Below, in pieces: positions 14,201 to 25,297 of a stretch of DNA of 64,000 bases. The position numbers were made by a program, and so were the translations under genes. Each line of letters begins with the position of its first letter. Within the stretch, counting starts at the first letter, position 1. Source of the DNA: Planococcus citri (lineage: Eukaryota > Arthropoda > Insecta > Hemiptera > Pseudococcidae); the NCBI RefSeq assembly GCF_950023065.1, contig NC_088679.1:39246001-39310000 (forward strand). Reading direction: 5' to 3'. The notes under the pieces are model-generated. The model was not told the DNA's origin, did not search any database, and worked only from the letters and a program-made list of their open reading frames with translations.

Positions 14201-15019
14201 GTTTAGTTTGCGGCATGTTGTATCAGTTTTTCATATAGGGCTCATATCATCTCCGAAAGTGATTAATTGAAAGAAATGGACATGGGTTTCACGACCGTTA
14301 TCTTTGACAGCGAAAGGAAGTTTAGAACCTTTCGGCAACTGTAGTTATCATTAAATGTCTAAAACGCGACAAAAGCTCGCCAATTTATAACGTTTTATAG
14401 CGTTAAATCGACATAAATCTGATGTTTAAATCACAACGTCCTGCGGATATTTGCTATTAAGAAATCTTCAACGTTTTTATCTTTTTTTTCATACGAGTTT
14501 TTAGCGTGTACACCTTACCTATCTCTACGTATGCATACGAATTTTTTCAGATTTGTATAAATTAAGCAATAGTAAAAATATACCTATTTCGGTGAAAAAG
14601 TTCAAATTAAAAACAGTAAAAACACCTCGAAGCATACGAAATTATAGGTATCTATAATTATGTAACTGCAAAAATTGAACACAAAATCATAAAAACTGTG
14701 AAATTGGCATAGAAGTCAATGAAATTCAATTTCCATACAATTGATATAAAACGGTTAAATTGAGCAAATTTTCGCGGATATTTCTATAAAATGAATTAAA
14801 ATATCATAAAAATGACTCAAGTCGATGAAACATATAGCAAACTTGAAAAAAATTATCTATGTACTAATCCAAAATAACATTAATTTAAAAAAAATATTAT
14901 CTTAGGTACTCTCTAAATTTGACTGTTTCGAATTTAGGGAGTACGAAAAATTGGAAAAAAGTTGAAAAATATTGCAACATATTAAATTTTGCAAAATTAC
15001 AATAAATACTTGAATCGCC

Positions 15020-15542
15020 AATCGGTGAGAACAGAAAGGGACCAAGTCACAATTTCGGAAATTTTTTTTCACGGATAAGTGGGTTTTGTTATACGGCGGA
15101 TCGACTGGTGATTTCAGATTTCCGCAAAACTGCCGGGAAAGTGGTATTTGGGTGCAGAAAAGAGCCGGATCCGCATTGATGACTTTTTTGTTAAATTTTT
15201 TGAATTCCTTGAAAAATAACTAACATTTTCGAGTAGACCATTTTTTGAAATTCAAGTTCATCTCTGTATCTACTGAAAAAAGACGAAAAAATTAGCAACT
15301 TGGGTAAAAGGTTTTACACCTCAAGGGGTTTTGGTCAATTTAAACGAGATAGCAGTCTAAGTGATGTAATACTTAGATGTAGAATCAAGCAACAGCGCCG
15401 GCGCACGTGAATATATTTTTTTTCGATCTTTCAATGACCTCAAGCATGTTTACCAAAAATTTTAGATTTTCGAATAAATCAATTTTTTGCTATTCCTGAA
15501 AAATGCGAAAATGGACTTAGCCCCTTTCTGTTCTCACCGATT
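15020..15542. mobile_element. MITE-like element, 523 bp, family C
   Basis: The ends are inverted copies. Both read AATCGGTGAGAACAGAAAGG inwards and continue with AAGTC, about 27 of 29 positions matching. The interior is AT-rich with no transposase frame. A target-site duplication is not obvious. The terminal motif resembles the ends of the element at 38583-38946. Confidence 0.6.
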
Positions 15543-16077
15543 CACTTGTACCTACCATAAAAGAGACTGAAATCGATATTAAAATCACTGAAAAGTAAGT
15601 ACAAATATTTAAACTACGATCAGTTTAAAGATATTTTGCAATTGCATTTTCTCATTCTTAAAGCCAACCAGAAACCATTATTCAGTTTGCTCATTCTGAT
15701 GGTGCGATGCCCTCGTCCCCTATCTTGATGGATCAAAAACTTACCTGTGTTGAAATGTACTTACAACTGCAAGTAAATTTTTTCTGATTTTTTTTAGGAG
15801 TGATTTTTCAGAATCCAAATGACGATAGGTGACTTTAGCTAGCATAATGGTACTCCACATAAGAATAGAAAAATGCTCGACAAAACAAGCAATTCAGAGC
15901 CGCAAAGTGTATTTTTGTATGTAACATGATTCTTGAGTGACGCAAGGTTAAAATTTTTTCACGTGAGCATAATTCAGCCCCTCAAACCAGCACTCTTATA
16001 ATTCTTATACTCATAATAGGTTGCCTATGTAACTGGTTAAGGTAGCGTCGTGATTCTGTAGCGGGGAACCCAGTATA

Positions 16078-16292
16078 CAGGGTGCCCAGAAATATCGAGC
16101 ACTCCAACGAAAGTTTTCCATTAAAAATATAGGTTGGCAACGTGAAATACATAGATGCATATGATTGGTGGAATGTTATCTCTCCAGTCCAACAACCAAT
16201 CATGTGCTATCATTATTATCATTCACTGTGACCAATCCGAAGTATTTGGCAGAAAACTTTCTTTGGGGTGCTCGATATTTCTGGGCACCCTG
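16078..16292. mobile_element. Mariner/Tc1-type MITE, 215 bp, flanked by TA
   Basis: The left end reads CAGGGTGCCCAGAAATATCG and the right end is its exact inverse; similarity continues for about 40 bases with a few mismatches. The element sits between TA dinucleotides (16076-16077 and 16293-16294), the duplication expected for Tc1/mariner-superfamily insertion. There is no transposase frame. The open frame at 15982-16203 on the minus strand only crosses the left end and is not a gene. Confidence 0.82.
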
Positions 16293-16548
16293 TAGTGCCT
16301 ACTGCCTACATAAATGAACTATAATTTGCAATTTTTTTCGCGTTGATTTTCAAAAATAAAAATAACAAAATCTGCGTACAATTGGACACTACCCCATGCC
16401 TATCGAAAAAATTATTTTGGGTTTGGGTATATTAAAAAAACATTACCAGGTAAGTAGGTAGGTACACAACACACACGTTATGGGATATAACGCTAAAAAT
16501 GAGCCAATTTCACATAAATTTCTGGTCAAAAAGATCGCAATTTAGTCG

Positions 16549-16767
16549 ATGTTTAGGCACACGCGTCGGAACGATACGGTTAAAGCGGATGGGCACATCG
16601 GCATCGGCGAGATGAGTTTAGTAAAAGATAAAGATAAGGAGCCAGGCCGAAGGAACCGTCACGCCAGCCAGTCGACTACGTATACCACAAACTTACAAGA
16701 TAAGAGTTCTGTCTTCCTTTTTCTTACTATCAACAATACAGCCGATGTCATTTTTACCCATCCGTAA
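16549..16767 (+). other. GC-elevated segment with an open frame, possible exon or regulatory element
   Basis: This stretch, especially 16552-16700, is visibly richer in GC and CpG than its surroundings. It holds a 72-codon frame whose middle part, GEMSLVKDKDKEPGRRNRHA, is hydrophilic and protein-like. There is no strong donor after it, although an AG at 16550-16551 could be an acceptor. A conserved cis-regulatory block, an untranslated exon or a decayed exon would explain it equally well. The function is unknown. Confidence 0.2.
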
Positions 16768-18870
16768 TTCACGGTTTTAAAGAGTAATCATCGACTGCAC
16801 GTTTATCGTCGTTTAACAAAATAAATACGTCAGAAATAGATTATAGCGTTTAAATCTCCGTTCGGCTAGTTTTCTTTACACTGAGCTTTTTTTCGATAAA
16901 AATAAATCATTAACGATTTTCATGCGTCGATGAAAGTCAATCGTGTAAAAAATTATACTTTGGACAGAAAATGAATTGTTTCAATAGGTAATGTAAACTG
17001 TGATTAAAAAGATTTCGGTACATATGTATACTTGGATATGTATTATTGATGCGAGGGTGCGTACTGCGTAGGTGTAAGAAGCTACTTATACTATTTCATC
17101 TACCTACATACGAGTCTTTTATTAAAGATAAACAGATTTATGAGACAGAAGTGTGTACCTCTACCTACATGCTTGATAGTTTTTGTTGACAAACTCAACA
17201 AAGAGAAGTTTAATTCTTGTGTTATACATATCTTCTCAACAATTGCAAATTGAAATTATAATCAACGATACAGGTAGGTATTCACGTTAATTTTCTTCCT
17301 CATCAAGTTTAAAATGACAACAATCACGATAAAAATCCTACCTACAATCTAATTTTCAAATGTCACAAGCCTACATTTCGCTGAATTGTTTTATTAAAAT
17401 CAACATTATCAAGGTTTGATTCAATTATTCGTATATTACACCTCTAAACTCAACATTACAGGAAGGTAATCCAAACGAAAAATTTCCTGTGAAAAAATCT
17501 ACCTCGAAAAAACCATAACCATCCCCAGGCACGAAGGAATTAAATTCTCGCCATAATTTTGTTTACATAATAAACGGTTATTTAGCATTCTTTCGAAGTT
17601 CGTCAACTTTAAATCCTCATCTTTTTCCTAGCAATTTTTCTGCACATTATTTAACGCTTAATAATTGAATTTTATCATTATTTTCGTCGCATTTTTCATC
17701 ATTTTATAATTCACACGTAAACACTCAGTACCTCTACCTGTGCAACAACGTTATTAATGGAAAAAAATTAGGGCTATTTAAACTCGATCGTATTCTTTTA
17801 AAATATAGGTAAGAAAAAAATCACCTCACACCCTCTGATTTCGCGTTGATCTTGGTAAAAAAATTTGCGAGGAATAGTTAGCTAGTTTACTTTCTTTCTT
17901 TTATTAGGTAAATATACGATTTAAAATTTTTACATAAAGTATTTTTCTAACCAAGTTTGTTCGATTTTTTCCCTCTCGGGTGTTCCAACGTCAACTAGAT
18001 TTTTACGCTTCAATAAAAATGCAATTCACTTTTCCAAAATTTAAATAGGGAAACGAATGCATATTCCAAGTAGGTGGTAAGTTTTGTCATATTTTGTAGA
18101 TTTTAACGAAGAGGGTAAAGCTCCATGATAGGCGTTATTTTTTACCAGCACGTTTTCATACTGAGCTTTTTATTTTTTACTCGTACGTTGTAGTTCCGAG
18201 AGAGAGAGAGAAAAAAAACCGCAGTTAATGTAAAATAAAAATTTTTACCGCGACACATTTTCGTGAAATGAAATGTGTGAAGGTGTAATGGGTATAGAAA
18301 ATATTGAAATCAACCGCATCAGAATTGTAATTTACGACGGGGACGAATTTAAATAACATTTTCAACGATTATTGAACTAACCCTTTTATAATTCAGTCTT
18401 GTGCGCAATTTCCTATACACAATCAAATGAGCAAAATTGCGTTGAAATTTGTCCATTTACAATTATACCAGGATAGGTGAATATTACTTGCCGAATATTT
18501 GTAATATTAACTACCTATACCTACAATTTCACAGCTCCCTTCTTCTCAAGATATCTCGTCGATATAGTTTACAGTGTACCTAACGATCATACCTTACTTT
18601 TATGGCACCCTCTATCCGTCAGATTTTTCAACTCAGTCTCATGCTGAATCGAAACAAGAAAAAATATTGAGAATAAGTTTGTATTTGGAAGACCTGATGT
18701 AGGTATGTAATTTTGATTGTAAAACATGAATGCAAAATGAGAAACTCGACGATCCACCACAGACCCTAGTGCATTACAATTTTATCATCAAAGTTACTTT
18801 TAACAAAGTATAGGTAGGGATAGTCAATAAAATTAGAAACCTAAGATACTCTTGATAACTCTATTTCCAC
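16768..18870. other. AT-rich stretch with no gene seen
   Basis: Only short simple repeats are visible, including a GA run at 18198-18212 and TACCTA-type motifs. Confidence 0.55.
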
Positions 18871-18874
18871 ACTA

Positions 18875-19340
18875 CAGTAGACTCTCGATTATCCGACTCC
18901 GGATTATCCGACTTTCGGGTTATCCGGTAAAAATTTATCCGACTTACTTTTCGCATTATCCGACCCACCAAGGTCGGATAATCCAAAAAACCCCTAATTT
19001 TTGATTTTGGAGTGTAAATAATGGTGCAGTATGCAGCATTTTGTATTTTAACGGTGTTATTTTCCTTGAAATTGATCCAACTTATCTCAAAAAATTATAA
19101 TTTGAGTCAGTATTTCATTGTCTTTTATGTATAAAAGTACATTATTTTTGTTTATTCATCATTTTTTGGATTTTTTGTTCCTGCTTTGAGCCAAAACTTG
19201 ATTTTCTTAATAAAAAATTGTCTTCTCAAGCTTATGCACTTAATTTCTACACTAACAACATCCATTTCGGATTATCCGACTTTTTTGGTATCCGACTCAC
19301 CTTACCCCCCCGATTAGGTCGGATAATCGGGAGTCTACTG
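18875..19340. mobile_element. pogo/Tigger-type MITE, 466 bp, flanked by TA
   Basis: The left end begins CAGTAGACTCTCGATTATCC and the right end is its inverse with a mismatch or two (GGATAATCGGGAGTCTACTG). TA lies on both sides (18873-18874 and 19341-19342). CAGT-GACTCTCGATTATCCG is the hallmark terminal motif of pogo/Tigger elements. The subterminal region repeats ATTATCCGACT several times on the left and again near 19265 and 19318, as expected for multiple transposase-binding sites. There is no transposase; the frames at 19218-19460 and 19247-19435 only cross the right end. Confidence 0.85.
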
Positions 19341-19999
19341 TATCTACCTACTGCTTTTTTTGGGGGAAGCTTTTTTTCGTTGTTGAAAAGTATTTCTTTT
19401 GCAAGGGCGCATTTTCTGGCTAAGTTCAACGGCAATAATCCTCGACTAAAGCTGCTTTAATTCTATGTTCTTTGTTGACTGTATTGTTAAATTATTGCAT
19501 CAAGATTCCCTCATGTCGTATATTCAATTACCGGACATCGAGCTAAAATATTGTAGGTAGGTAACGTGATAGTGCAAAACTTGAAAGTTGTTTAAAAAGT
19601 TTGTATTTTTTTTTTTTTACCAACGTGAAAAAAGTGAAAGGTAGGTAATATAAAAAGGTTCAATGATTAAATAGAGCAAGTAACACCCACCCTCCCCCCC
19701 AAAAAAAACTAAATAAAAATCAATTTGACTAAAAAATATCATTTTGAACATGAACTAAAAGTTAAATTTCACGCAGTATGTCTTTCAAAGATGATTTTGA
19801 AAAAGTTCAAAAAGTATATTATTTTTGAAAATATGCTTACATTGTTCACAGTTCGCCGAATTTTCTTATATTGCAATGCTAATAGTAAGTTCGTCAAATG
19901 GGGAACAAAATGGTGGACGGACATACCTGCTTTGCACATATAGTACCCTATTCAAAAAAACTTCGAAAGCGGGTAAATGAGCTGAAGTGGTCAGACAGG

Positions 20000-20380
20000 T
20001 GTACATGCGACCTTGGAAAGCTATACTGATAGGTTAATGACCTCAATGAGATTATAGACAGACAGACAGACAGACAGACAGAGATCTAGAGAGACCAGAC
20101 AGGCACTCAGATGACCTCGAGAGGTCAGAAAGGCAGACAGACGGCCATTAGAGCCTAGACAGGTTGATCAGTGACCTTGAGAGTCCAGACTCTTGGCTGA
20201 GTGACCTTAAGAGGCCCGACAGGCAGATATGCGAACAGAACAGACAACCTTGGAAAACCTGACCGGCAAGTCGTGTTATTTTGAGAGCCCCAAGACACGT
20301 ATCAATCACATTCAGAGACTAAGTAGACGATCTTGAAGTTTGACAGTCAGACTGGCACTCAGACAATCTTAAGAAGTCAA
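20000..20380 (+). repeat. Degenerate GACCTTGAGAG...CAGACAGG array with a CAGA microsatellite
   Basis: A perfect (CAGA)n run of about 26 bases starts near 20057. Around it are imperfect units GACCTTGAGAGGTCAGACAGG at about 20008, 20039, 20113, 20171 and 20202, at irregular spacing. It looks like an old minisatellite that expanded from CAGA-rich units. No gene is associated. Confidence 0.6.
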
Positions 20381-23300
20381 AAATTTGATTTGGAATTCCT
20401 TTTGAAGCAACGTGGTCGATGAATATTGAATACCTACGAAGGAGATGAAAATTTCTGAGGAATTTTAAAATGGGAATTCTTTGTAGGTACCAGGTACTTG
20501 TACCTATTAAAATGCGACGTCAAAGTCTTATATCTCAACTTTAAATTTCAAATCAAAATTCTAACAAATTTTCAAAACTGTTGTAGCATTGCTTTTACTC
20601 TAATTAGAAGAACAGAATACGCATAATTCTAAGAATTTAATGACTAGAAAAAAAAATTGTTACCTAAATGTGCACTTTACACTTCTAGATACATGTCATC
20701 CACTGCAAAGAAAAGTAACTCGATTGTAACAGAGTAGACATTAGAATGACTCGCATTCGATTTTTTTTTCTATATGAAAACAGAGAAAGGATTCGAAAAA
20801 AGTTGTAGTTTGGCATCAAAAATACATAGATAGGTAGGTACTTGAAAAAACTGCGGATTATGGATCTCTGACTCTTACACTGTCACATTAATTTCCCTAC
20901 TGAAAACAACGTTTTTTTTCTTCTCAATTTTAAATTAACTGACTTACATAACTGAACTTCCGACTCATTTCCTCTACACACCAACCTGTCTCCGACCCTC
21001 AGGTTAAAATAGTCACAAAAATCGAAAAAAAAAAAATTAAAAAGCACAAGTTTTTAAAGAAATTTTATAATATACCAAATTGAGGATGATATCAATTCCC
21101 ACTGAAAAAAAAAAATGGTGCTCTCATGTCTCCTTCAACTCAAAAAGTCATGAAAGAAGCATAAAATCGTGGAAAATTACCCTCGACAATTTATTCATAT
21201 GAAACATATGTAGGTACTTAATTTTCAACTACCTATGCCACGTTTTAGAAAATAAAATTTTCCAAAAAAATTTGAGCGTTTCAAAAATTCTGTTTTAAAT
21301 GACTTTATTGGAAAGATTGAAATTCCATTAAATTGTGAGACTAAGTATTGTTACCTACCAATAATATTTTGGTTATTGCTTCACAGTTTTCTCTCATCGT
21401 TCTCTCCCTCCTTCCAACTCCTCCCTTACTTTCAAAAAATGAAAAATAAAAATGAGACAAATACCCATCCTAGCATTGGTAACCACTCACTCAACTATGA
21501 AATAAATTTAACCACATTTTCAATTTATTCTAAATGTATTTAATATTTGGAAAATTGTATGCAATTTGGATTGGATAAGTATTTTGTATATCACCCGAAT
21601 ACGCCGGTTTATCGACCATCGAAATGATAATAGTTCGACAAGATTGGATTTCAAACCCAAACAAGGTAAAGTGGTTGAAAACTGTTACTTTTGAAATAAT
21701 TACAAAACACACGTTGCCGCTCTTTTAAAGCCAGCACCATTAAAATTACGTGAACGACACAAGGGTGGCGAGTAGCTCTATTAGGGAGATACTCGTACGT
21801 ACCTATATGATTCCAGTTCATGGTAACGTAATCGAGTCGACGACGTCGATAAAATGAAAATCGAACAAGTTACCAAACGGAAATATGTTGTTGTTTTTCA
21901 CATTTGACCAAATAAATGCGTAAAGAATATAATCGACTGTATAGAAAAAATAAAGCGAGCGTAACGATTGAAATAAAACGTTAAATTGTGTACAACTTGA
22001 ACAATTTTTAAAAATCAATTCGAATATAAACAATATTTCCAGTCTCCTTTTCTTCTATTCTTTTTTATCTTTCATTGGAAACAGGCTTTAAAAAAAATAT
22101 TGTATAGGCGTTGCAGTAACATGGGGCGAACATTCCTCCGGGCCATGTAACGTGATTTCGTTTTATATCGAGATTGCAAAAGAGCTTTTAGATTCAACCA
22201 AAGTTCCGGACGTGCTTCGAAACGTAAATGATTAAATTGCTGCTCTACACAATGTAATATCTAACTGAAATCTGCTTCATAATCCTCAAGCTTTGCCACT
22301 TATTGCTTTTCTCTATTATCATATTATTCATTTCTCTTTTCCGGCGCGCGTTTCTTAGATTTGCTGAAAATATAGATGAACGCTTAAAAGTTTCCTTCTT
22401 TAACTTATGACAGAAATAGAACATGTATAAGCTTCCTGTTATACTATGACACCAATTGCTGCTATTTGTACGTCGTCTTCGACGAACAGGGTACGTACCT
22501 CTCTACTCATAGATATCAGTCTATTAGATACAGAACGGACGACTCTCACGCGATCAGATTTATAACAATTTAATTGCCATCGTCGTCGTCGCATTCACCT
22601 TGTCCAATTTACACATTTTCAGAAGAATCGTTTGAAGTGAACCAGCAAAAAAAAAAGAATGCGTATTCTTGTAAGTTCAGAGCCGAATAAACGTATAGAA
22701 GTAAAATAAAGCAAAGGATTCAGTTATAACTTCAGTTTACACTAACCCGCATTACAGCGACAAAATGTTCAGTTTTCAGACTAGATAATGCGGGTGTTTT
22801 CAATTTCATTTATTCGTGAAAACGTTAAAAACATGTGCGCAAAAAGACATTAGAAATCTCCAAGTACGATTAGAATTTTCAAATGTAATGACTTCATTCT
22901 TTCGTAAATATTATTATTTTGGGATGCAAAACAATAGGTACGACACACCGACATGAGCGTAGTCGAGCACGTGGAACTAATTTTCACAACGACGGATTTC
23001 ATTATGCTCAGCTTAATTAATGCAGCTGTCAGAAAATATGCTCCAAATTTATTCTTCGATCATTTTTGGGGGCTCGTAGTAAGATATTTACGTTAGTTTG
23101 GGCAAGAAATGATCAAGTATACACAAATTCATTAGGTAGGTATGACCTATACATTGAAATAGATCGTGAATGGGTCTTCAAAAACAGCCTAAAAACGAAA
23201 ATCTACGATTTTTTCAAAAACTCCCCCTTTTTGGACACTTACATATATCTCTTTTCCGAGGGCGCCTCTGAAGCTAGAATTTTTTCTGAATGATTCTAAA

Positions 23301-23680
23301 TTCAAAATGAAGATAACATCCACTAAATTTGGTCAAAATCCCCACCTCTTTTTTTTCGCGATCCACTGGCACCTATTTTAACCTCCCTGAAAATGTGATG
23401 ATAATAATCCTGGTAATTACCATTACTTAAGTAATGGGTGTCATTATTCTTATAATAGCCTAAATTTTTTCACAAATTATTTCAACATTATTATTGATCT
23501 ATATACGTTCATCATATTATTTCGAGTTTGATCAATTTTGCAATATTTTTACCTCATCTCTTTATTCTGCAATGTTCCCACTGACAAATGGTTATACACA
23601 ACACAAAGGTGCTTCTACTTAAGCCGAATGAAGCAAAAATGAGAAAACATGTAAGGATAATTAAATAACTACCTAAGCAT
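20381..23680. other. AT-rich stretch with no supported gene
   Basis: Open frames at 21530-21712 (minus), 21818-22033 (minus) and 23066-23293 (plus) have no motif, splice context or coding-like composition. A GTC-rich (CGTCGTCGTCG) tract lies near 22577. Confidence 0.5.
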
Positions 23681-23686
23681 AATATA

Positions 23687-23748
23687 AGAAGAACGAAGAA
23701 TCAAAGAAGAAAAAGAGGAGAGAAGGAAGATGGCAAGAAGATAATGAG
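23687..23748 (+). repeat. Purine-only tract (GAAGA-rich)
   Basis: About 60 bases almost free of pyrimidines on the + strand. Such tracts can form triplex-type structures, but no function is shown. Confidence 0.45.
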
Positions 23749-24144
23749 ATCTCTGGAGTGCGTCATTCTTTTTCGGCATGACTTCAGATTAATTATGGTA
23801 ATGAGAAAGTGTCTTATTAAAATTTCCGATCTTATATCAAGTTTAATTACTTTTCCAGACTTCAATGAAATCAATAGAGTTCACTTTCAAGCTTCAACGA
23901 GAGTCGAGAACAGATTTCTCCCTCTGGACATATTTGACACCCAAAACGCAGGGTACAAAAAACTAACGCTTTCTAGCCACTTTTAGGTCCTCCTGTAAAA
24001 CATCAAAAAAGTTGGGCTTTACAACTTTTTGCGGATTGCAATTTGCATTACTAGTAAGCCTACTGTTCACAAACCTTACATAAGAGCAAACATAATGCAT
24101 AAGAATACCCATAACAATGGGAATCTTATGTCAAAACATAAGAA

Positions 24145-24258
24145 TCAGCCAATCAGAGAACGTTTTCTTATGTCTTCTGTTTTACGTTTTCGTTTGTAAC
24201 AGCTTTGATTACTCTCGACGTCTCGACTAAAACGGACAAGAATGAACTGATGAAGATT
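24145..24258 (-). pseudogene. Second exon of a minus-strand spliced candidate with a broken frame
   Basis: On the minus strand a 69-nt intron (24327 down to 24259) has a GTGAGT donor and a TATTCTTCAG acceptor. The exon after it reads NLHQFILVRFSRDVESNQSC and a basic end rich in K and R, then stops. It joins in phase 0 to exon 1, but exon 1 has two stops in that frame. The intron signals are good and the protein is not intact, so a pseudogene or a non-coding transcript is the most economical reading. Confidence 0.25.
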
Positions 24259-24327
24259 CTGAAGAATAAGTAGTAAGTTACCAATTTTACATGCATAATG
24301 ATACCTATGAAAAAAAGAAACACTCAC

Positions 24328-24516
24328 CAATTTATTGTCTTGTCTTCTTTCCAACCAACAGTATCTAATGACGGGTGATCGAAATTTCCATGATCACTTG
24401 TTTGGAAATCTCTGATCTGATTCTATTTAATTCATCAGCCAATTCCAATCGATGACTTCTTTCTGATGTCTACAACGCTTTGCATCACGATTCTGTTTGA
24501 ATTTCTGTTTCTGCAT
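24328..24516 (-). pseudogene. First exon of the minus-strand candidate, bZIP-like signature in two frames
   Basis: Starting at the ATG at 24516 the frame reads MQKQKFKQNRDAKRCRHQKE and stops at 24427. NRDAKRCR matches the bZIP basic-region pattern N-x-x-A-x-x-C-R apart from one missing residue. From about 24451 a different frame continues with ERSHRLELADELNRIRSEIS, a short amphipathic heptad stretch where a leucine zipper should begin, and stops at 24365. Together they look like a bZIP DNA-binding region interrupted by a frameshift. The exon ends at a GTGAGT donor. Chance resemblance cannot be excluded in so short a stretch. Confidence 0.22.
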
Positions 24517-24551
24517 TTGTTATGAATGATTAGCAGAATGATAGCTTGTTG

Positions 24552-24695
24552 ATGTCGCAGAACTGTGTGTTCGCAGTATTCAATGATAATGATATCAAAG
24601 GACCCGAATACAACTTCACTACCGACACATTAATTAGAATTAGAAACACCAGTAAAACAACACACATGTTCTTCGAAAACAACACAACACTCTAA
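24552..24695 (+). CDS. Small open frame, 47 codons, unrecognised
   Basis: The frame begins MSQNCVFAVFNDNDIKGPEY and ends at TAA at 24693. It is hydrophilic with balanced composition, unlike most chance frames nearby. It overlaps the region between the minus-strand candidate and the + strand initiator-like site at 24765. No motif is recognised and no consensus donor lies inside it (only CCA|GTAAAA near 24650). Confidence 0.15.
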   Translation: MSQNCVFAVFNDNDIKGPEYNFTTDTLIRIRNTSKTTHMFFENNTTL

Positions 24696-24764
24696 ATTTA
24701 TATCCAAATCCAACTATAGCCAACACGGTGAAAAAAACAAACGAAACACGATCCTTACACGTTA

Positions 24765-25035
24765 TCAGTGAGATTACTGATCAAGAATGTTCAAGGTCAT
24801 TGGTCAAGCAACGACCAACGTCAACGTTCGTAGGAGTGGTGGAATATCTACGATGCACGGAACCAATTTTACAACAATTTTCTGATGATCTGCTGTATGA
24901 CGAATAACAGATTGATAAGCAGCTGTAGTGATAGCGAATTATTGCGAATGCGAGTTGAAGACTTATTCGTTTTTCAATTTTTGATTTCGTTCGATTTGAT
25001 TTTAATGCCGACATTAATTGATCCTAAATTCTCTG
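24765..25035 (+). other. Candidate first exon: initiator, 5' leader and ten codons
   Basis: An arthropod-type initiator TCAGT at 24765-24769 is followed by a less AT-rich leader. An ATG at 25005 then opens MPTLIDPKFS plus one base, ending at a donor GTAAGA (25036). The phase-1 end is compatible with the open segments at 28071 and 29458. It lies close to a minus-strand spliced candidate, so the interval around 24.7 kb could be a divergent promoter. Each signal is weak alone. Confidence 0.2.
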
Positions 25036-25178
25036 GTAAGAATATAAGTACTTACTTTTAGTTTTTGATGTTTGTTAGATACAGGTATGTACTATACGTA
25101 TAAATTGATGATTAATTGTAACTTGTTAGGGTTGTTCGATGTTATCCCACCATGATTAATTAAATCTATTGAAGCAAG

Positions 25179-25297
25179 ATGAAACAGTCGATCCTTGTCA
25201 ATACACTTTTATCGAAGAGTGGATCATACAATCATACGTTCTTCATTCTTCAGCAACAGCAAATGAAATATGAATTGACGGATTTGAGCCATTTGAG
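25179..25297 (+). CDS. Candidate coding exon ending at a strong donor
   Basis: The ATG (25179) is preceded by an in-frame stop at 25170. It opens 39 codons beginning MKQSILVNTLLSKSGSYNHT, with a QQQQ run, and ending MKYELTDLSHL. The frame stops exactly at AG|GTACGT (25298), a strong 5' splice site, in phase 2. A pyrimidine-rich acceptor (CATTCTTCAG at about 25253) lies inside it, so an alternative 44-nt exon from 25254 in the same frame is also possible. The phase-2 end fits the exon-like segment at 28219 (R-CEYEQVASEYDHKYF...). No family is recognised. Confidence 0.3.
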
